Source: CALANV01 sp036381615 (GTDB taxonomy: Bacteria > Pseudomonadota > Alphaproteobacteria > CACIAM-22H2). From it: a DNA stretch of 58,844 nt. The stretch is from NCBI GenBank assembly GCA_036381615.1, contig DASVCL010000029.1:1-58844 (forward strand), written 5' to 3'. The translations under genes were made by a program, and so were the position numbers. Every line of letters starts with the position of its first letter. Positions within the stretch are counted from its first letter, which is position 1. Below are positions 55,033-58,844 of the stretch, piece by piece. The notes below the pieces were generated by a model. The model had not been told where the DNA came from. It saw only the letters and a program-made list of their open reading frames with translations, and did not search any database.

Positions 55033-56085
55033 ATGAATGGCCGTAAGACCATCCTCGCCGGAATAGCCGCCGGCGCACTCGTTACCGTCGCCGTTGCCGG
55101 TCCGGCAGCAGCCCGTGATCTCACCGTCGTATCCTGGGGCGGCGCCTATCAGGATGCGCAACGGGAGGTCTATTTCAAACCGTTCGTCGAGACGACCAAG
55201 ATCAAACTGCTCGAGGAAAGCTGGGACGGTGGCGTCGGCGTCCTGCGCGCGAAGATCCAGGGCGGAAACAACAACTGGGACGTCGTCCAGGTGGAGTCCG
55301 AGGAACTCGTCCTCGGCTGCGAGGAAGGCCTGTACGAGAAGATCGACTGGGAGAAGGTTGGCGGCAAGGACAAGCTCATGGACGACGCGGTGCATGAGTG
55401 CGGCGTCGGCACCATCGTCTACAACTTCATCCTGTCCTACGACGCGGACCGCATCAAGGACGGGCCGAAATCGTGGGCGGATTTCTGGAACGTGCAGAAA
55501 TGGCCGGGCAAGCGCGCGCTGCGCAAAGGCCCGAAGACCAATCTCGAGATCGCGCTGATGGCCGATGGCGTGCCGCCGGCGGAGGTCTACAAGGTGCTCG
55601 CGACCGACGCGGGGGTCGAGCGGGCCTTCCGCAAGCTGGACGAGCTGAAGCCGCACCTGATCTGGTGGGAAAAGGGATCGCAGCCGCCGCAGCTTCTGGC
55701 CGCGGGCGAGGTCGCGATGACGTCCGCGTATAACGGCCGCATCGCCGCGGCCAACCAGGCCGACAAGAAGAACTTCCGCATCGTCTGGCAGAACAGCCTG
55801 TATACGGTCGACTATTGGGTGATCATGAAAGGCACGCCCAACAAGGCGCAGGCCGAGCAGTTCATCAACTTCGCCAGCCAGCCCGAGAACCAGGCAAAGC
55901 TGCCGGCCAAAATCCCCTATGGCGTTACGGCGAAGGCGGCGACCGCGAAGATCGATCCGAAGATCCTGCCCGAGCTGCCGACGGCGCCCGAGAACATCGC
56001 GACCGCCCTCTACATCAACGAGCCGTTCTGGGTCGAGAACCTCGACCGGCTGAACCAGCGTTTCAACGCGTGGGTGGCACGCTAG
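55033..56085 (+). CDS. ABC transporter substrate-binding protein (PotD type)
   Basis: 350-aa periplasmic binding protein. A Sec signal (MNGRKTILAGIAAGALVTVAVAGPAAA) is followed by RDLTVVSWGGAYQDAQREVYFKPF, the typical opening of the putative spermidine/putrescine group. Further landmarks are WDVVQVESEELVLGCEEGLYE, AMTSAYNGRIAAANQ and the C-terminal PENIATALYINEPFW. The ribosome site GGAGG precedes the ATG. The ligand could be a polyamine or another small cationic or carboxylated compound. A strong hairpin follows before the permease gene. Confidence 0.92.
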   Translation: MNGRKTILAGIAAGALVTVAVAGPAAARDLTVVSWGGAYQDAQREVYFKPFVETTKIKLLEESWDGGVGVLRAKIQGGNNNWDVVQVESEELVLGCEEGLYEKIDWEKVGGKDKLMDDAVHECGVGTIVYNFILSYDADRIKDGPKSWADFWNVQKWPGKRALRKGPKTNLEIALMADGVPPAEVYKVLATDAGVERAFRKLDELKPHLIWWEKGSQPPQLLAAGEVAMTSAYNGRIAAANQADKKNFRIVWQNSLYTVDYWVIMKGTPNKAQAEQFINFASQPENQAKLPAKIPYGVTAKAATAKIDPKILPELPTAPENIATALYINEPFWVENLDRLNQRFNAWVAR

Positions 56086-56122
56086 AAGCAGCCGCACCGG
56101 GACCGATCCGTACGCCAGGGCT

Positions 56123-56158
56123 GCCGGCGCGCACCGGACGTGGTCCGGTGCGGCCGGC
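56123..56158 (+). other. intercistronic hairpin after the PotD-type gene
   Basis: Ten-bp stem CGCACCGGAC / GTCCGGTGCG around a 3-base loop, continued by a further 6-bp GCCGGC / GCCGGC stem after one bulged G. It lies 38 bases after the binding-protein stop and 24 before the permease start. No U-run. Same position as the hairpins in the TRAP, sugar and oligopeptide operons. Confidence 0.75.
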
Positions 56159-56182
56159 TCGCCGCCCGTCGGGATATCAACG

Positions 56183-57424
56183 GTGATTCAGGCAGCCACC
56201 GTCGAAACGACCGAGATTCCTGCGCTCAAACGCCTGCTGCGTCGCAGCCAGCGCCGACAGCAGGTGACGGCGATTGCCCTCGTCGCGCCGCTGCTCCTTT
56301 TCCTGCTGCTGACGTTCATCGGGCCGATCGGCGCATTGCTTTCGCGCGGCATCCTGGACCCCGAGGTGTCGAGCGTGCTCCCGCGCACGACCGCCGTGCT
56401 CGCGACGTGGGATGGTCGTGAGCTACCGCCGGAGGCGGCATTCGCGGCGCTGGTCGCCGACATGCGCGAGGCACGGGCGGCCGGCACACTTGCCGCCGCG
56501 GCCACCCGCCTCAACTACGACGTCAACGGGTTCCGATCGCTCATGTTCTCGACGGCGCGGCGCCTGCCGGCCGAGATCGGCAGCGCCCGCGACATCCTGA
56601 TCGGGATCGATCCCAAATGGGGCGAGCGGGAGACCTGGGCCGCGATCCGTCGCGCCAGCGGGCCGGTCGGCGACTTCTACCTGCTGGCTGCCCTCGATCT
56701 GCGGCGCGACGCCGACGGGGATATTGTCGCGGCGCCGGCCGACCAGTCGATCTTCATCGACGTCGTCGCGCGAACGTTCCTGATCGCCGGCGTGGTCACG
56801 GGGCTTTGCCTTCTGCTCGCCTATCCCGTCGCCTACGTGCTGGCCTCACTGCCGCCCCGTTCGGCAAATCTGCTGATGATCTTCGTGCTGCTGCCGTTCT
56901 GGACATCGCTTCTCGTGCGCACGGCGGCGTGGGTCGTCGTCCTGCAGCGCGAAGGCATCGTCAACAGCCTTCTGCTCGGGATCGGCGTCATCGAGCAGCC
57001 GCTGGAGATGATCTTCAACCGCTTCGCCGTCTACGTGGCGATGACCCACATTCTGCTTCCCTTCATGATCCTCCCGCTCTACAGCGTGATGAAGGGCATT
57101 CCTTCCGTTCATCTCCGGGCAGCCGCGTCGCTGGGCGCGCCGCCGTTCACCGTTTTCCGCCGCGTCTATCTGCCACAGACCTTGCCGGGGATCGGCGCCG
57201 GCTGTCTGCTCGTGTTCATCCAGGCGCTCGGCTACTACATAACGCCGGCACTCGTCGGCGGTGCCGAGGACCAGATGATCAGCTACCTGATCGCGTTCTA
57301 TGCCAGCCGGACCATCAACTGGGGCATGGCCGCCGCACTGTCGATCCTGCTGCTTGCGGCGACGCTCGTGCTCTGTGCCGTCTACGGACGGCTCGTCGGG
57401 TTCGGTCGGGTGAGACCCGGGTGA
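56183..57424 (+). CDS. ABC transporter permease (PotB type) with large periplasmic insert
   Basis: 413-aa permease, well over the roughly 280-300 residues usual for PotB. After the first helix (about 27-55), an insert of about 130 residues (roughly 57-190, with PKWGERETWAAIRR) precedes the remaining five helices. The coupling loop is LRAAASLGAPPFTVFRRVYLPQTLPGI. The start is a GTG at 56183 with GGGAT upstream; no early ATG fits. The insert is hydrophilic and faces the periplasm by topology, so it may contact the binding protein. It is coupled to the next permease by a GTGA overlap. Confidence 0.9.
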   Translation: MIQAATVETTEIPALKRLLRRSQRRQQVTAIALVAPLLLFLLLTFIGPIGALLSRGILDPEVSSVLPRTTAVLATWDGRELPPEAAFAALVADMREARAAGTLAAAATRLNYDVNGFRSLMFSTARRLPAEIGSARDILIGIDPKWGERETWAAIRRASGPVGDFYLLAALDLRRDADGDIVAAPADQSIFIDVVARTFLIAGVVTGLCLLLAYPVAYVLASLPPRSANLLMIFVLLPFWTSLLVRTAAWVVVLQREGIVNSLLLGIGVIEQPLEMIFNRFAVYVAMTHILLPFMILPLYSVMKGIPSVHLRAAASLGAPPFTVFRRVYLPQTLPGIGAGCLLVFIQALGYYITPALVGGAEDQMISYLIAFYASRTINWGMAAALSILLLAATLVLCAVYGRLVGFGRVRPG

Positions 57425-58254
57425 AACGCATGGCGCTGCCGCCGAACGCAACCACCGGCGAGCGGATCTCGCGCACGGTCCTCCATGCGGTCACCGCGCT
57501 CGTCTGCCTGTTCCTGGTGCTGCCGATCCTGGCGATCGTGCCGCTGTCGTTCAGCGCCGGATCTTTCCTGCACTATCCCCTGCCCGGGCTCAGCACGCGC
57601 TGGTATGCGGAGTTCTTCACGTCGCAGTTCTGGCTGCCCGCCGTCTGGAACAGCCTCGTCGTCGGAGTCGCGGCGACAGTATTGGCATCGGCGCTGGGAA
57701 CGCTTGCCGCGATCGGTTTGTGGCGCGCCCGCTTCCGCGGCAGGGCCGCCGTCATCGCCCTCATCGCCTCGCCCATGGTCGTGCCGGAGGTGATCGCGGC
57801 GGTCGGCATCTATTTTGCGTTCGCGCCCGCCGGCCTGACGAACAGCTATACGGGGTTGATCCTCGCCCACACTGCGCTCGCGACACCGTTCGTCGTGGTC
57901 ACCGTGCTCGCCACGCTGACCGGCTTCGATCCGACGCTGCTGCGCGCCGCCGGCAGCCTGGGGGCTAGTCCCGTCACGGCCTTCTTCCGGGTCATGCTGC
58001 CGCTGATCATGCCGGGCGTCGTCTCCGGCGCGCTATTCGCGTTCGCGATCTCGTTCGACGACGTCATCATGGCGCTGTTCCTCGCCGGCCCCGGCCAGCG
58101 TACGCTGCCGCGCCAGATGTTCAGCGGAATCAACGAGAACATAAGCCTGACGATCACGGCTGCCGCGACCCTGCTGATCCTCACCTCGATCGTGCTGATG
58201 GGCTGCGTCGAGCTCCTGCGCCGGCGCGCGGCGCGGTTGCGCGGCGAAGCGTGA
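57421..58254 (+). CDS. ABC transporter permease (PotC type)
   Basis: 277-aa permease with six helices. The coupling loop is LRAAGSLGASPVTAFFRVMLPLIMPGV, and FAISFDDVIMALFLAGP is the family's usual sixth-helix region. The most likely start is a GTG overlapping the previous stop (GTGA); an ATG at 57430 would remove three residues. It completes the PotABCD-like importer. Confidence 0.92.
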   Translation: MKRMALPPNATTGERISRTVLHAVTALVCLFLVLPILAIVPLSFSAGSFLHYPLPGLSTRWYAEFFTSQFWLPAVWNSLVVGVAATVLASALGTLAAIGLWRARFRGRAAVIALIASPMVVPEVIAAVGIYFAFAPAGLTNSYTGLILAHTALATPFVVVTVLATLTGFDPTLLRAAGSLGASPVTAFFRVMLPLIMPGVVSGALFAFAISFDDVIMALFLAGPGQRTLPRQMFSGINENISLTITAAATLLILTSIVLMGCVELLRRRAARLRGEA

Positions 58255-58290
58255 TTTCGCCGTACCGGACGCCCAAGACGTGGTAGAATA

Positions 58291-58844
58291 ATGCCGATGT
58301 TCCGCGACAAATCGCTCATCCCGACGGAGGCCGTCCGCCTGGCGTCCCTCGGTATCCTGTCCGCCGGGCCGAAGCACTACGGCGAGCTCGCCGTCGAGGT
58401 TCGCCATTTCGTCAGCCGCATGCTGGGTCCGACGCTGGACATCCTCGGCACGTCGATCGAGCTGCTGCGGTATGAGGGCCTGATCGAGCCGGTCGGTCCG
58501 CGTGCGGCCCCCGGCCAGAGCCTGACGGCGGACACCCAGGTCCAGCTGACCGATGCCGGACGTGCCGCGTTGCGCGAGCTGCTGACGAGCCGGGTGCGCA
58601 CGCCGCTGACCGACCTGTCGAAGCTGGTCATCGCGCTCAAGCTCCGCTTCCTTCATCTGCTGCCCCCGGACGACCAACGCGCCCAGCTCGACATGCTCGT
58701 CGAGCTGACGACCGCGGAGATCGCCCGCCTCAACGATCTGCGCCAGCAATTCGCCGAGGGAAACCTGCTTGGCGACTGGCTAAAGCAGGACATCGCCCAG
58801 GCGGAAGAGCGCCTTGCCTGGTACAAGGAGCGGCGCGCGGCGCT
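58291..58844 (+). CDS. winged-helix-like protein of unknown function (3' end outside window)
   Basis: 184 complete codons are visible from ATG 58291 (a second ATG at 58297). The first 110 residues look like a small winged-helix DNA-binding domain (LASLGILSAGPKHYGELAVEVRHF, then ELLRYEGLIEPVG and QVQLTDAGRAALRELL). The following part is a charged helix (LTTAEIARLNDLRQQFAEG...AEERLAWYKERR), like the C-terminal helices of PadR-type regulators. No close family recognised. It follows the permease by 36 bases and could regulate the transporter or be unrelated. Confidence 0.6.
   Translation, partial: MPMFRDKSLIPTEAVRLASLGILSAGPKHYGELAVEVRHFVSRMLGPTLDILGTSIELLRYEGLIEPVGPRAAPGQSLTADTQVQLTDAGRAALRELLTSRVRTPLTDLSKLVIALKLRFLHLLPPDDQRAQLDMLVELTTAEIARLNDLRQQFAEGNLLGDWLKQDIAQAEERLAWYKERRAA

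Overview
This is 58.8 kb of GC-rich, densely coding chromosomal DNA. It most likely comes from an alphaproteobacterium. The support is a canonical glycine-type 5-aminolevulinate synthase (hemA), a TRAP transporter, five ABC import systems and several FadR/GntR-type regulators. I see no rRNA, tRNA, CRISPR array, insertion sequence, integrase or phage gene. The window cuts the first gene (minus strand, its 3' end is missing) and the last gene (plus strand).

Layout. (1) 1-7.6 kb is a uronate/aldarate locus: uronate dehydrogenase (udh), 5-dehydro-4-deoxyglucarate dehydratase (kdgD), a D-2-hydroxyacid dehydrogenase, a GntR repressor with a perfect palindromic operator, and a divergent DctPQM TRAP transporter followed by an SDR dehydrogenase. 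(2) 7.7-12.9 kb holds an MFS exporter with a divergent AraC regulator; then a three-gene unit of MarR regulator with a Cys4 tail, exported protein of unknown function, and redoxin, preceded by a palindrome that covers the ribosome binding site; then an EcsC-family protein. (3) 13.1-22.6 kb (minus strand) is a sugar-acid catabolic and uptake cluster: IlvD/Edd dehydratase, class I/II aminotransferase, 2-dehydro-3-deoxygalactonokinase, a complete MalK-type ABC sugar importer and D-erythronate dehydrogenase. (4) 23-28.7 kb holds a small unknown protein, an acetolactate-synthase-like TPP enzyme, a thioesterase, a LysE exporter, and a GntR regulator translationally coupled to a serine-glyoxylate-type aminotransferase. 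(5) 28.8-40 kb holds an exported FAH/hydratase-fold protein, a fused FAD/Fe-S 2-hydroxyacid oxidoreductase, a methyltransferase, and hydroxypyruvate isomerase coupled to two tandem paralogous peptide-type binding proteins and two permeases without ATPases. (6) 40-45 kb is housekeeping and accessory: EamA transporter, UspA, ManC, DUF488 and small unknowns. (7) 44.9-50.6 kb is a complete oligopeptide-type ABC operon. (8) 51-58.3 kb holds a class III aminotransferase, hemA and a PotABCD-like polyamine-type ABC importer, followed by a truncated winged-helix-like gene.

The common theme is uptake and oxidation of sugar acids, hydroxy acids and amines, with catabolic genes beside matching importers. 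Several routes are incomplete here: no aldarate dehydratase or ketoglutarate-semialdehyde dehydrogenase beside udh/kdgD, and no KDPGal aldolase beside dgoK. A recurring architectural signal is a strong hairpin, different in sequence each time, placed just after the solute-binding-protein gene in four separate transport operons. The least familiar unit is the MarR-Cys4 / exported protein / redoxin operon. I see no obviously new defence or mobile system.
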